Position numbers and translations under genes: made by a program. A stretch of 11,921 nt of DNA from Gammaproteobacteria bacterium. GTDB lineage: Bacteria; Pseudomonadota; Gammaproteobacteria; Eutrophobiales; Eutrophobiaceae. Location: contig SMWN01000068.1 of NCBI GenBank assembly GCA_004356415.1, forward strand, positions 1-11,921, in the 5' to 3' direction. The notes below the pieces were generated by a model. That model was given only the letters and a program-made list of their open reading frames with translations, did no database searches and was not told where the DNA came from. Positions 1 to 6,509 of this stretch are shown here, in pieces; the first letter of the stretch is position 1, and each line of letters opens with the position of its first letter.

Positions 1-13
1 ACCCAGTGTGCGG

Positions 14-56
14 AGACCACGATTAACTCATCAATTGCACCTCTAAAACGTGGTCT
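14..56. repeat. 8-bp inverted repeat downstream of the ACT gene
   Basis: AGACCACG at 14-21 is repeated as its exact reverse complement CGTGGTCT at 49-56, with a 27-nt spacer. It lies about 30 nt beyond the ACT gene stop and could form a weak hairpin in that transcript. No U-run follows on the minus strand, so it is not a standard intrinsic terminator. The role is unknown and an eight-base match can be chance. Confidence 0.3.
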
Positions 57-87
57 ACCCCTTGATTTTAGCCCTGATGTCCGATGC

Positions 88-504
88 TCACTTGGCTTTT
101 AGCACTCGGGCTGCACGATTGTAGACCTTTGGTTTGACCCACAGAATCATCCCATAACGACCCCCGCTGGCTGCCACGGCATCTGCCGCTGTTACGTTAA
201 TTTTTTCATCAGCCAGCTTCTTAAATATCTTATGAATTGCCCCTATCTGATCATTGCCCTGCACCAAAAATGCTTTTTTGGTATTACTCAGACGCCAACT
301 GGACTTCTTGGCAAGACGCTTTATAGCAGCGGTATCATCTGAGACAAAATCAACCTGTGATTTTCCTGCTTTAGTGGGAAACCCACTAAAGGCGTACATA
401 TCTATGCCTGCCTCCTCAATCACTCTTAGCACTTTTTCCGCCTGCCCCGCTCGACTTGAAACTGTCATTTTACAATAATTAACCTTGCGAACTCGATATG
501 CCAT
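88..504 (-). CDS. Tandem ACT-domain protein, probable small-molecule sensor
   Basis: This 138-residue protein appears to consist of two ACT-like halves and nothing else. Residues about 9-70 and 75-137 each show the alternating strand-helix-strand pattern, and the second half carries the typical run 'QIGAIHKIFKKLADEKINV' followed by a glycine-rich turn and 'GMILWV'. ACT domains usually bind amino acids or other small ligands and regulate a partner; no catalytic domain is attached, so a stand-alone regulatory role is inferred and the ligand is unknown. The ATG at 502-504 is preceded by AGGGGA about 6 nt upstream, a good ribosome binding site. The gene is monocistronic as far as visible and diverges from the phosphoesterase at 612. 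The family is known to me only as a conserved ACT-containing protein of gammaproteobacteria, without a proven function. Confidence 0.8.
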   Translation of the reverse strand: MAYRVRKVNYCKMTVSSRAGQAEKVLRVIEEAGIDMYAFSGFPTKAGKSQVDFVSDDTAAIKRLAKKSSWRLSNTKKAFLVQGNDQIGAIHKIFKKLADEKINVTAADAVAASGGRYGMILWVKPKVYNRAARVLKAK

Positions 505-599
505 AAGATTTCCCCTTTTAATAAATAAGTAATTATCAAATAGAGTTTAGTGCATAATTATCCATTATGATTCCTATCGTCCTCCTTTTCTCCTGCTTT

Positions 600-605
600 T
601 ATAAT
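600..605 (+). promoter_or_regulatory. TATAAT -10 box directly before the phosphoesterase start
   Basis: A perfect TATAAT lies at 600-605 and the ATG of the phosphoesterase at 612, so the expected transcription start falls on or next to the A of the start codon. No convincing -35 is visible 16-18 nt upstream, and the region 581-600 is pyrimidine-rich. No Shine-Dalgarno sequence lies between the box and the ATG. Confidence 0.4.
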
Positions 606-611
606 AATTAG

Positions 612-1241
612 ATGAAGCTTGGTTTAATCAGTGATGTTCATGCAACAGTTGAGCCTCTCAGAGAAGCATTAACACTATTTCGACAAAACCATGTCGATAC
701 TACTATCTGTGTCGGAGACATCGCGGGATATGGGGAAGAACTTGATCAAACGGTCGAGGTATTGATTAAAAGTAAATGCCAGACAATCTCGGGTAACCAT
801 GATATCTGGTATCTCAGCGCATCTGTTCCTGAAGAAAAAAAGTGGATAAAAGACTTTTTTTCAACATTACCTGCAACCCTGGACTTTTCTGCAGAAGGAA
901 AGCAGATCCACATCGTCCATGCCAGCCCGCCAGACTCGAATATGAAGGGGATTAAATTATTGGATGAACATGGAGAGATCATGCCCGATCGAAAAGCACA
1001 ATGGAGTAAAAACCTGGAGAAATTTGATTATGATGTATTAATCGTGGGTCATACCCATCAGGTATTTGCAGAAAGGCTGGGGAATATCCTGATAATCAAT
1101 CCAGGAAGTACAAAATTTAATCATACTTGTGCAATATTGACACTACCGGAACTGACAGTTCAAGTGTTTCCTTTATCAAACAAAGAACCATTAAAAACCT
1201 GGAATTGGAGTCAAATGGAACAGATGTATGAAAACGATTAA
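612..1241 (+). CDS. Metallophosphoesterase, YfcE/MJ0936-like
   Basis: The 209-residue protein has the full metal-binding set of the calcineurin-like phosphoesterases: Asp8 and His10 (ISDVH), Asp36 (VGDIAGYG), Asn62-His63 (GNHD), His103 (VHASP) and His147/His149 (VGHTH). The length suits the compact YfcE-like group, which hydrolyses phosphodiesters or phosphomonoesters with two metal ions; the GDIAGYG motif also resembles diadenosine-tetraphosphatase-like relatives. The natural substrate cannot be told from sequence. The start is fixed because the catalytic strand begins at residue 2. There is no ribosome binding site, but a TATAAT box ends 6 nt before the ATG, so a leaderless mRNA is possible. 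The permease gene begins 22 nt downstream, and the two may share a transcript. Confidence 0.88.
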   Translation: MKLGLISDVHATVEPLREALTLFRQNHVDTTICVGDIAGYGEELDQTVEVLIKSKCQTISGNHDIWYLSASVPEEKKWIKDFFSTLPATLDFSAEGKQIHIVHASPPDSNMKGIKLLDEHGEIMPDRKAQWSKNLEKFDYDVLIVGHTHQVFAERLGNILIINPGSTKFNHTCAILTLPELTVQVFPLSNKEPLKTWNWSQMEQMYEND

Positions 1242-1257
1242 ATACTGAAGTATTTTT
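1240..1257 (+). terminator. Weak AT-rich hairpin between phosphoesterase and permease
   Basis: Starting in the stop codon, AAATAC pairs with GTATTT around a TGAA loop (arms 1240-1245 and 1250-1255) and two further T residues follow. The stem is short and AT-rich with a poor T-run, so it would at most attenuate read-through into the permease gene. Confidence 0.25.
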
Positions 1258-1263
1258 CGGCTT

Positions 1264-2625
1264 GTGACATTTAATAATGCTATGCCAACCACCGGGCGTC
1301 CCAAACAACAACTCACACTCTATGATTCCCTGTCCATTATTATCGGTATTGTTATCGGTGCCGGCATCTATGAAACAACACCCCTGATTGCGAAATCACT
1401 TGCACAGCCCGTTTGGTTGATCGGCATCTGGATAACAGGCGGCATCATTTCCCTGGTTGGGGCACTGTGTTATGCAGAGCTCGCCACCACCTACCCGGAA
1501 GAAGGTGGTGATTATATATTCCTGACACGTGCCTATGGCAGAAAGACGGGTTTCATGTTTGCCTGGGCCGGCTTCTGGTTGGTTAAACCAGCAAATATTG
1601 GCGCGATTGCATTTATCTTTGCACGCTATGCTCAACAAGTATTGCCGCTTCAACTAGATGGAAACGAATTTATTGCCTATGCCGTCGCAGCCATTATGCT
1701 ATTAACAATTCTCAATATTAACGGTGTACAGACTGGAAAATGGATCCAGAACCTGCTGACCCTGGTCAAGGTTCTGGGTTTATTAATGATCATTGTGATT
1801 AGTTTATTGTTCGTGGTGCCCGTCAACGAAACGACCGGACAGGGAAGCACACCTCAGGATACTGATATCTACCTGGCCATGATCCTGGTGCTGTTTACCT
1901 ATGGTGGCTGGAGCAATATCTCCTATGTTGCCGCTGAGGTATTAGAACCACAAAAAAATATTCTGCGCTCACTCATCATTAGTATCTGCCTCGTCACCTT
2001 GATATATGTCGCGATTAATCTTGCATTTCTACATGTGCTTGGAATACATGGCATGATGAATAGTCAATCGATTGCAAGTGACGTCGTTCGTCTCTCCTTC
2101 GGTGAGGCGGGGGCCATGGCAATCAGTTTTTTAATCTGTATTACCTGTCTTGGCAATATTAATGGCATGATCTTCACCAACGCCCGAGTTTATTATGCCA
2201 TGGGACAGGAGCATCAACTTTATTCATGGCTCGGACACTGGAGCCAGCAACTAGATTCACCTGTACGGTCATTAACTTTACAAGCCATCATTACATTGGT
2301 CCTGGTTATTTTAATGGGTGACAGTGAGAATGCCTTTGAACGACTGGTGGTATTCAGTGCACCGCTACACTGGTTCTTCTTTCTAATGGTGGGTATCGCG
2401 TTATTTATCTTACGAAGTAAACAAACGGTAACGAAAGGAAGTTACAAAGTGCCTTTCTATCCATGGCTACCTATCGTGTTTTGTTTTTCAACAGGTTTTT
2501 TATTATTTGCAAGTTTGTCCTATGCCTACAGCCAACGTCACCCAGAAGCTTACGTGATCATTGCCGTCATGTTAATTGGACTCGCAGCCAGCCTGTATGA
2601 TCCGCCACGGAGGGGAAATAAATGA
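1264..2625 (+). CDS. APC-family amino acid/polyamine permease
   Basis: The 453-residue protein is almost wholly hydrophobic, with about twelve membrane segments, as expected for the amino acid-polyamine-organocation family. The first helix carries the hallmark 'IGIVIGAGIYETTPLIAK' (residues about 27-44), matching the unwound, substrate-binding glycine motif of TM1 in LeuT-fold carriers; TM6 shows 'LFTYGGWSNISYVAAE', also typical. It should act in the inner membrane as a secondary transporter. The substrate is not deducible. The start is uncertain: the longest frame uses GTG at 1264, while an ATG lies at 1282, and neither has a clear Shine-Dalgarno; either keeps TM1 intact. It follows the phosphoesterase closely and converges with the ubiquitin-like gene ending at 2647. 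Confidence 0.88.
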   Translation: MTFNNAMPTTGRPKQQLTLYDSLSIIIGIVIGAGIYETTPLIAKSLAQPVWLIGIWITGGIISLVGALCYAELATTYPEEGGDYIFLTRAYGRKTGFMFAWAGFWLVKPANIGAIAFIFARYAQQVLPLQLDGNEFIAYAVAAIMLLTILNINGVQTGKWIQNLLTLVKVLGLLMIIVISLLFVVPVNETTGQGSTPQDTDIYLAMILVLFTYGGWSNISYVAAEVLEPQKNILRSLIISICLVTLIYVAINLAFLHVLGIHGMMNSQSIASDVVRLSFGEAGAMAISFLICITCLGNINGMIFTNARVYYAMGQEHQLYSWLGHWSQQLDSPVRSLTLQAIITLVLVILMGDSENAFERLVVFSAPLHWFFFLMVGIALFILRSKQTVTKGSYKVPFYPWLPIVFCFSTGFLLFASLSYAYSQRHPEAYVIIAVMLIGLAASLYDPPRRGNK

Positions 2626-2646
2626 CTGCGGCTTCATGGATTTGAC

Positions 2647-2931
2647 TTAAACTAAAAAACCACGATTGATAAGGTGTATGGGTGAAATATCAACAGACCT
2701 GAACAATGGATAGACACTGATATAGTCATTTTCTTGTAACAGATAATCAAAACCCACCGCTTCGCCATTTACAAGGATCAGATCAATCTCTGAAGACGGT
2801 ACTCCGATTGAATAAACTAAACTATTAAATGTAGTTTGATCCCCGTATTCTGCAAAAAACGACCCCCACTGCCTTGATAGAGGCAGATAATCATTCAACT
2901 CACCGTAGAACCTTATAGTTAGATTAGCCAT
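2647..2931 (-). CDS. Stand-alone Mut7-C ubiquitin-like (ThiS/MoaD-fold) domain protein
   Basis: Read from the ATG at 2929-2931 the protein has 94 residues. It matches the beta-grasp domain normally found in front of Mut7-C PIN-like RNase domains: 'IRFYGELNDYLP', 'LVYSIGVPSSEIDLILVNGEAVGFDYLLQENDYISVYP' and 'SVDISP'. In the usual family, of about 250 residues, a Mut7-C nuclease with zinc-binding cysteines follows directly. Here the frame stops after about 14 further residues, and the permease ends only 21 nt beyond, so the nuclease is absent. The chain also lacks the C-terminal Gly-Gly of true ThiS/MoaD carriers. It is either a decayed remnant or a free ubiquitin-like domain with its own job. 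An upstream in-frame ATG at 2961 would add ten unconserved residues. The ribosome binding site is weak. Confidence 0.65.
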   Translation of the reverse strand: MANLTIRFYGELNDYLPLSRQWGSFFAEYGDQTTFNSLVYSIGVPSSEIDLILVNGEAVGFDYLLQENDYISVYPLFRSVDISPIHLINRGFLV

Positions 2932-2982
2932 AGGTACCCAGTTTATTCGGCAGCATCCCACTGGGCGAGGGTGTGTTAAGCC

Positions 2983-3023
2983 ATTATTACGAATTAATAA
3001 TGTCCCTGTCTGATTACTGACAG
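2983..3023. repeat. Two small hairpins between the ubiquitin-like gene and slipin
   Basis: ATTATTA (2983-2989) pairs with TAATAAT (2995-3001), and CTGTC (3006-3010) pairs with GACAG (3019-3023). They fall after the slipin stop at 3107 on the minus strand and before the ubiquitin-like gene. Neither is followed by a T-run on the minus strand, so a role as the slipin operon terminator is only possible. The rest of 2932-3106 shows nothing I can assign. Confidence 0.3.
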
Positions 3024-3106
3024 TTTAGTCAAAATTAAGAGGCAACGCTCTCCTGTGCTGTGTAAGCCTGCGAATGAGTAATAGAAATATATTTAACATT
3101 TGCTCA

Positions 3107-3856
3107 TCATTCTTTCGTAGACAGATTTAATAAGGGCTTGAACAGATCCAGTGGAATAGGAAAGGCGATGGTTGAAGTTTTATCACCTGCGATTTCAGTT
3201 AACGTTTGCAGATAGCGTAATTGTATACTTTGAGGATTTTTTGACAATATATTAGCAGCCTGCAACAGTTTTTCCGAAGCCTGTAATTCACCCTCAGCAT
3301 GAATAACCTTGGCACGTCGCTCACGCTCGGCCTCAGCCTGTTTCGCAATAGCACGTACCATACTTTCATTGATATCAACATGTTTAATTTCAACATTAGC
3401 GACTTTAATGCCCCAGGCATCAGTTTGTTTATCCAGTATCACCTGGATATCTTTATTCAACTTATCCCGCTCGGCCAGTATTTCATCTAATTCATGTTGC
3501 CCCAGGACAGAACGTAATGTTGTCTGAGCTAATTGACTCGTGGCCATAAGAAAATTTTCTACTTGAATGATGGCCCGTTCCGGATCCATGACGCGAAAAT
3601 AAACGACAGCGTTGACCTTGACCGAGACATTATCTCGCGAGATCACATCCTGGCTAGGGACATCCAATACCACCGTTCGTAATTGGACACGCTCAATTTG
3701 TTGTACAAAAGGAATGACGATGATGAGACCCGGTCCCTTGACCGAAGTGAATCGACCTAACGTAAATACCACAGCGCGTTCATACTCACGCATGACCTTG
3801 AAAATCATCGGCAAAATAATAATTAAGCCGATAATGATATAAAACATAGTGTTCAT
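3107..3856 (-). CDS. Slipin (SPFH/band 7, stomatin-like) membrane protein
   Basis: The 249-residue protein opens with a membrane segment (residues about 4-20, 'MFYIIIGLIIILPMIF'), followed by the stomatin signature 'YERAVVFTLGRF' and 'KGPGLIIVIPFVQ'. An SPFH domain extends to about residue 165 with 'LDVPSQDVISRDNVSVKVNAV', and an Ala-Glu-Arg-rich helix (about 165-205) mediates oligomerisation in this family. Slipins form large rings at the inner membrane and are partners, and in archaea substrates, of NfeD proteases. That fits the operon seen here: its ATG overlaps the nfeD stop in ATGA, indicating translational coupling. The start is supported by a near-perfect AAGGAGG 7 nt upstream. The C-terminal 'FPIPLDLFKPLL' tail is typical. 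It is the last gene of the operon. Confidence 0.93.
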   Translation of the reverse strand: MNTMFYIIIGLIIILPMIFKVMREYERAVVFTLGRFTSVKGPGLIIVIPFVQQIERVQLRTVVLDVPSQDVISRDNVSVKVNAVVYFRVMDPERAIIQVENFLMATSQLAQTTLRSVLGQHELDEILAERDKLNKDIQVILDKQTDAWGIKVANVEIKHVDINESMVRAIAKQAEAERERRAKVIHAEGELQASEKLLQAANILSKNPQSIQLRYLQTLTEIAGDKTSTIAFPIPLDLFKPLLNLSTKE

Positions 3857-5289
3857 GTCGCACCCTCCTTTACAGGTTCAACGCTTAAAATCAATCCGTC
3901 TATCGCAACAACTCTAACTTGATCACCGCTTCTAAATGGTGATTGTGACTGCACTTGCCAGGTCTCACCATGAATATGGATACGGCCCGACTTTTCAAAA
4001 TCTTCCAGTACCTGGCCGATACTGCCAAGCATCTCGTCCACACCGGAAACTACCGGTTTATTATGTGCTGCGAACACCATCCTGAGTACGATCAGGAAAA
4101 AGATCGAACTCACAGTAGAGACCGCAACGATGATCGGGATCGCAACCTGGATCTCACTCCCCTCGGTATCGAATAAGATCACGGACCCCATAACAAAGGC
4201 AATGATCCCACCGATCCCCAGCGCACCGAAACTAGGCGCAAATAATTCCCCTACCATAAATATAATGCCAAGGATCATTAGAGCCAAACCTGCATAATTG
4301 ACTGGTAAGACCTGCAATGCATATAAGGCTAACAACATACAAATCCCACCAATGACACCGGGTAACACATAACCGGGATTGGCCATTTCGAAAAATAAAC
4401 CGTAGACACCGAGCAACATGAGGATATAGGCAATATTCGGATTGGTGATAACCGAAAGCAATTCATTACGCCAGTCCGGCTCAATAGTTTCTATCTCAAG
4501 CCCACTTGTTTCAATAGTGACATCCCGACCATTAATATTGACCATCCATCCATCAACCTTGGCAAGCAAGTCATTCGTATCTGTCGCCACAACATCGATA
4601 ACATTCTGCTGCAGGGCTTCATCTGATGAAAGACTCGCTGCCTCGCGTACAGCCCGTTCTGCCCAATCAGCATTACGCCCGCGCATCTCCGCCATACTAC
4701 GGATATAGGCAACGGCATCATTCACGATCTTTTTTGTCATGGTATCGCCCACTGCAGGCGCTGGCTCTTTTTCGGCAGATCCCTCTGCCTTATCTTGGCC
4801 TTCCTCACCATCATCTTCCTTATCCTGTTTAGGTAGAATTGGCGGTTTCATATCAGGCACACCACCAATTTGTACCGGTGTTGCCGCCCCTAAACTCGTT
4901 GCCGGAGACATGGCTGCGATATGCGAAGCATATAACATGTACGTACCTGCACTCGCGGCCCGTGAACCTGAAGGAGAAACATATACGATTACCGGAACTG
5001 GTGAAGCAATGATGGCGCGATTAATATCGCGCATAGCGGTATCCAGACCACCGGGAGTATCCAGGCGTAAAATAACAACCACAGCCCCCTTGTCTGCGGC
5101 CTTTCCCAGACCACGTTGGATATAATCACTCGTCGCCGGACCAATTGCGTCATTGACCTCAAGTATCACGGCAACACGCTTCTCCTGTTCCGCGCTAGCG
5201 AAAAGTAAGCCCGCTAAAAATAGAATCACAACGCACAAAAAGTTGAACGGCGATATACCTATTTTTTCACTATTTCGCATCATCTCCAT
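3853..5289 (-). CDS. nfeD: NfeD-family membrane-bound serine protease (long form)
   Basis: The 478-residue protein is a long NfeD. A signal peptide ('FNFLCVVILFLAGLLFASA', cleavage near residue 33) precedes a ClpP-like protease domain. The catalytic Ser113 lies in 'GSRAASAGTYML', and the general-base Lys is Lys186 or Lys187 in 'TKKIVNDAVAYI', followed by the family signature 'RGRNADWAERAVREA'. An acidic, probably disordered insert covers about residues 147-183. Four or five membrane helices follow (about 277-407), then a C-terminal OB-fold NfeD domain (about 412-473, 'HGETWQVQS'). It probably cleaves membrane proteins with its protease domain in the periplasm, together with the co-transcribed slipin. 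The start is ambiguous among M1, M3 and M4 because of a GGATGGAGATGATG cluster; this does not affect the mature protein. Confidence 0.92.
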   Translation of the reverse strand: MEMMRNSEKIGISPFNFLCVVILFLAGLLFASAEQEKRVAVILEVNDAIGPATSDYIQRGLGKAADKGAVVVILRLDTPGGLDTAMRDINRAIIASPVPVIVYVSPSGSRAASAGTYMLYASHIAAMSPATSLGAATPVQIGGVPDMKPPILPKQDKEDDGEEGQDKAEGSAEKEPAPAVGDTMTKKIVNDAVAYIRSMAEMRGRNADWAERAVREAASLSSDEALQQNVIDVVATDTNDLLAKVDGWMVNINGRDVTIETSGLEIETIEPDWRNELLSVITNPNIAYILMLLGVYGLFFEMANPGYVLPGVIGGICMLLALYALQVLPVNYAGLALMILGIIFMVGELFAPSFGALGIGGIIAFVMGSVILFDTEGSEIQVAIPIIVAVSTVSSIFFLIVLRMVFAAHNKPVVSGVDEMLGSIGQVLEDFEKSGRIHIHGETWQVQSQSPFRSGDQVRVVAIDGLILSVEPVKEGAT

Positions 5290-5398
5290 CCATACACATC
5301 AAAACCCATTTAGTTATTGATAGTGCTAACAAGATTTAGTATGCACCACCATCACTAAGAATAGACTAAATGAAAGCAGTTTAGGAAGATTTTCTATC

Positions 5399-5407
5399 TG
5401 CTATACT
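5399..5407 (+). promoter_or_regulatory. Extended -10 promoter for the dodecin gene
   Basis: TGCTATACT at 5399-5407 is an extended -10 element (TGn followed by TATACT, five of six matches to TATAAT). The -35 region is poor, which is usual for extended -10 promoters. Transcription would start near 5414 and give a leader of about 60 nt before the dodecin ATG. The other sequence between 5290 and 5474 holds only a 7-bp inverted repeat (ATTTAGT/ACTAAAT near 5334-5371). Confidence 0.45.
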
Positions 5408-5474
5408 CAAACATGATAGTAATTAATCAGCGTAGTTACATCAGGCTGTGGGAATAGAAATAAGGAGAGCAATA

Positions 5475-5684
5475 ATGACCGATAGCGTATACAGAGTGAC
5501 CGAGTTGATCGGAACGAGTGAGACATCATGGGAAGATGCTGCCAGAAATGCAGTTGAAACTGCCAGCAAGTCCCTGAAAAATCTTCGTGTTGCAGAAGTA
5601 ACCAAGCTCGATATGAAGGTTGAAGAAGGAAAGGTAGTTGCATACCGCAGTAGGGTAGCCCTTTCATTTAAATACGAACATTGA
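5475..5684 (+). CDS. Dodecin-family protein lacking the flavin-stacking Trp
   Basis: From the ATG at 5475 the protein has 69 residues, the normal dodecin size. It shows 'VYRVTELIGTSETSWEDAA', a helix, and a C-terminal strand pattern ending 'VALSFKYEH'. Dodecins form hollow dodecamers that store or buffer flavins in the cytoplasm. The start at 5475 is chosen over the in-frame ATG at 5448 because AAGGAG lies 8 nt upstream and the family begins here. In characterised dodecins the motif 'WAEV' or 'WFEV' supplies a Trp that stacks on the isoalloxazine ring; here the matching segment is 'RVAEV', with Val39 in place of Trp. This variant seems to form its own bacterial subgroup, so flavin binding should not be assumed. 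The gene is single and convergent with the RRM gene. Confidence 0.87.
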   Translation: MTDSVYRVTELIGTSETSWEDAARNAVETASKSLKNLRVAEVTKLDMKVEEGKVVAYRSRVALSFKYEH

Positions 5685-5695
5685 TATTTAGCTGC

Positions 5696-5759
5696 TGGGC
5701 GTCACGTATACTCCGTGAATATTGCTGGCAATCAATGATGGACTGATCGATAACGCCCA
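5696..5759. repeat. Nested inverted repeats between convergent dodecin and RRM genes
   Basis: TGGGCGT (5696-5702) and ACGCCCA (5753-5759) are exact reverse complements bracketing a smaller hairpin, TCACG (5702-5706) with CGTGA (5714-5718). The location between two convergent stops suits a bidirectional transcription end, but there is no T-run on either strand. Confidence 0.3.
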
Positions 5760-5772
5760 TCAACGTTAAACT

Positions 5773-6039
5773 TCAGCGACGTCTGCCCTTCTGGCCTTTA
5801 CGTGGTTCTTCGTATTTGACCCTGAGGAAATTACCCTCAAACGACTTACCATCTAATCCGGCGATAGCCGCACGGGCATGGTGGCCTTCCATTTCGAGAA
5901 AGGCGAATCCTTTGCAATCACCTGAAAACAGATCTTTCACGAGATTGATGGAACGTACCGTGCCAAATTCTGAAAACACAGCCAGCAGGGATTCTTCAGT
6001 GGTAGTGGGCGGCAAACTGCCAACAAATAGTTTCTTCAC
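5773..6039 (-). CDS. Single-RRM RNA-binding protein
   Basis: The 88-residue protein is one RNA recognition motif with a short basic tail. RNP2 is 'LFVGSL' (residues 4-9) and RNP1 is 'KGFAFLEM' (43-50), with the aromatic positions needed for RNA stacking filled by Phe5, Phe45 and Phe47. The tail 'PRKGQKGRRR' would add nonspecific RNA affinity. Such proteins in bacteria, like the Rbp proteins of cyanobacteria, are often cold-induced; the position just downstream of a cold-shock gene on the same strand fits that idea. The start is a GTG at 6037-6039 with GGAG about 7 nt upstream. A strong terminator for the preceding csp gene ends only 25 nt before this start, so expression must rely on read-through or on a promoter hidden within the terminator stem. 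Confidence 0.9.
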   Translation of the reverse strand: MKKLFVGSLPPTTTEESLLAVFSEFGTVRSINLVKDLFSGDCKGFAFLEMEGHHARAAIAGLDGKSFEGNFLRVKYEEPRKGQKGRRR

Positions 6040-6064
6040 TTTGAAACTCCGGTCATTGCATTAC

Positions 6065-6098
6065 AAAAAATAAACCCCGCGACACTTCGCAGGGTTTA
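6065..6098 (-). terminator. Strong intrinsic terminator of the cold-shock gene
   Basis: On the minus strand an 11-bp stem (arms 6088-6098 and 6071-6081, one G-U pair) closes a 6-nt loop and is followed by six T residues (6070-6065). It begins 24 nt after the csp stop. This is the clearest intrinsic terminator in the window. Confidence 0.88.
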
Positions 6099-6122
6099 CT
6101 CAAAACATCAAACTAACAGACC

Positions 6123-6323
6123 TTAGGCCTGTACGTTTTGTGCCTGCGGGCCTTTAGCTCCTTCTTCCACATCGAAGGTGACTTGCTGGCCTTCGGCCAA
6201 TGTGCGGAAACCTTCATTGGCGATAGCAGAGAAGTGAACAAAAACGTCCTTGCTGCCATCTTCAGGTGTAATAAAGCCGTAGCCTTTGGATTCGTTAAAC
6301 CATTTAACGGTTCCTGTTGTCAT
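6123..6323 (-). CDS. CspA-family cold-shock protein
   Basis: From the ATG at 6321-6323 the protein has 66 residues, the standard length of a single cold-shock domain. It begins 'TGTVKWFNESKGYGFITP' with RNP1 'KGYGFI' (13-18) and RNP2 'VFVHF' (27-31), the aromatic face that binds single-stranded RNA and DNA. Family members act as RNA chaperones and transcription antiterminators. A longer frame reading upstream to 6470 is ruled out: GAGGT lies 7-8 nt before the chosen ATG and all homologues start here. The leader is about 90 nt long if the TATACT box at 6419-6424 is used, and it contains a sequence complementary to the ribosome binding site. Which paralogue this is (cspA, cspC, cspD, cspE) cannot be said. 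Confidence 0.95.
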   Translation of the reverse strand: MTTGTVKWFNESKGYGFITPEDGSKDVFVHFSAIANEGFRTLAEGQQVTFDVEEGAKGPQAQNVQA

Positions 6324-6327
6324 AATA

Positions 6328-6379
6328 ATTACCTCATTAAATATTAAAATTAAAAGTGTTACAAATCTTACGAGGTAAT
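6328..6379 (-). promoter_or_regulatory. Leader element complementary to the csp ribosome binding site
   Basis: In the csp mRNA leader, AUUACCUC (6379-6372) is the exact complement of GAGGUAAU (6335-6328), which includes the Shine-Dalgarno sequence. The two are separated by 36 nt of AU-rich RNA. Pairing would mask the ribosome binding site. This is a sequence observation; the switch role is inferred. Confidence 0.4.
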
Positions 6380-6418
6380 CAACAGGTGAAAACTTGAAAA
6401 ATATTTCTGACAAGAACC

Positions 6419-6424
6419 AGTATA
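6419..6424 (-). promoter_or_regulatory. Candidate -10 box of the cold-shock gene
   Basis: On the minus strand TATACT occurs at 6424-6419, giving a start near 6412 and a leader of about 90 nt, a usual feature of cold-shock genes. No clear -35 is present 17 nt upstream. A 16-nt palindrome (6451-6466) lies around position -47. Confidence 0.35.
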
Positions 6425-6450
6425 GAATGTAGCGCTGCACAGTGTATCCG

Positions 6451-6466
6451 GTTTTTGACCAAAAAC
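6451..6466. repeat. 16-nt palindrome GTTTTTGACCAAAAAC in the csp-dbpA gap
   Basis: GTTTTTG and CAAAAAC are exact reverse complements around AC. It sits in the 269-bp divergent region, upstream of both candidate promoters, and could be an operator for either gene. Confidence 0.35.
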
Positions 6467-6509
6467 ACAATAAAAATCAAGAAGTCAGGGAAAAGGACTG
6501 TACGAACAT

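Noticed and set aside
2623..2646. Short ATG frame after a GGAGGGG at the end of the permease gene
   Set aside because: The purine-rich stretch resembles a ribosome binding site, but the frame has only seven codons and overlaps the permease stop.
4739..5125. 128-codon plus-strand open frame opposite nfeD
   Set aside because: It mirrors the codons of the well-supported NfeD protease and has low-complexity Ser/Pro/Ala-rich sequence.
6324..6470. N-terminal extension of the cold-shock protein to 6470
   Set aside because: The extension is unlike any cold-shock protein; the internal ATG at 6323 has a good ribosome binding site and the family start.
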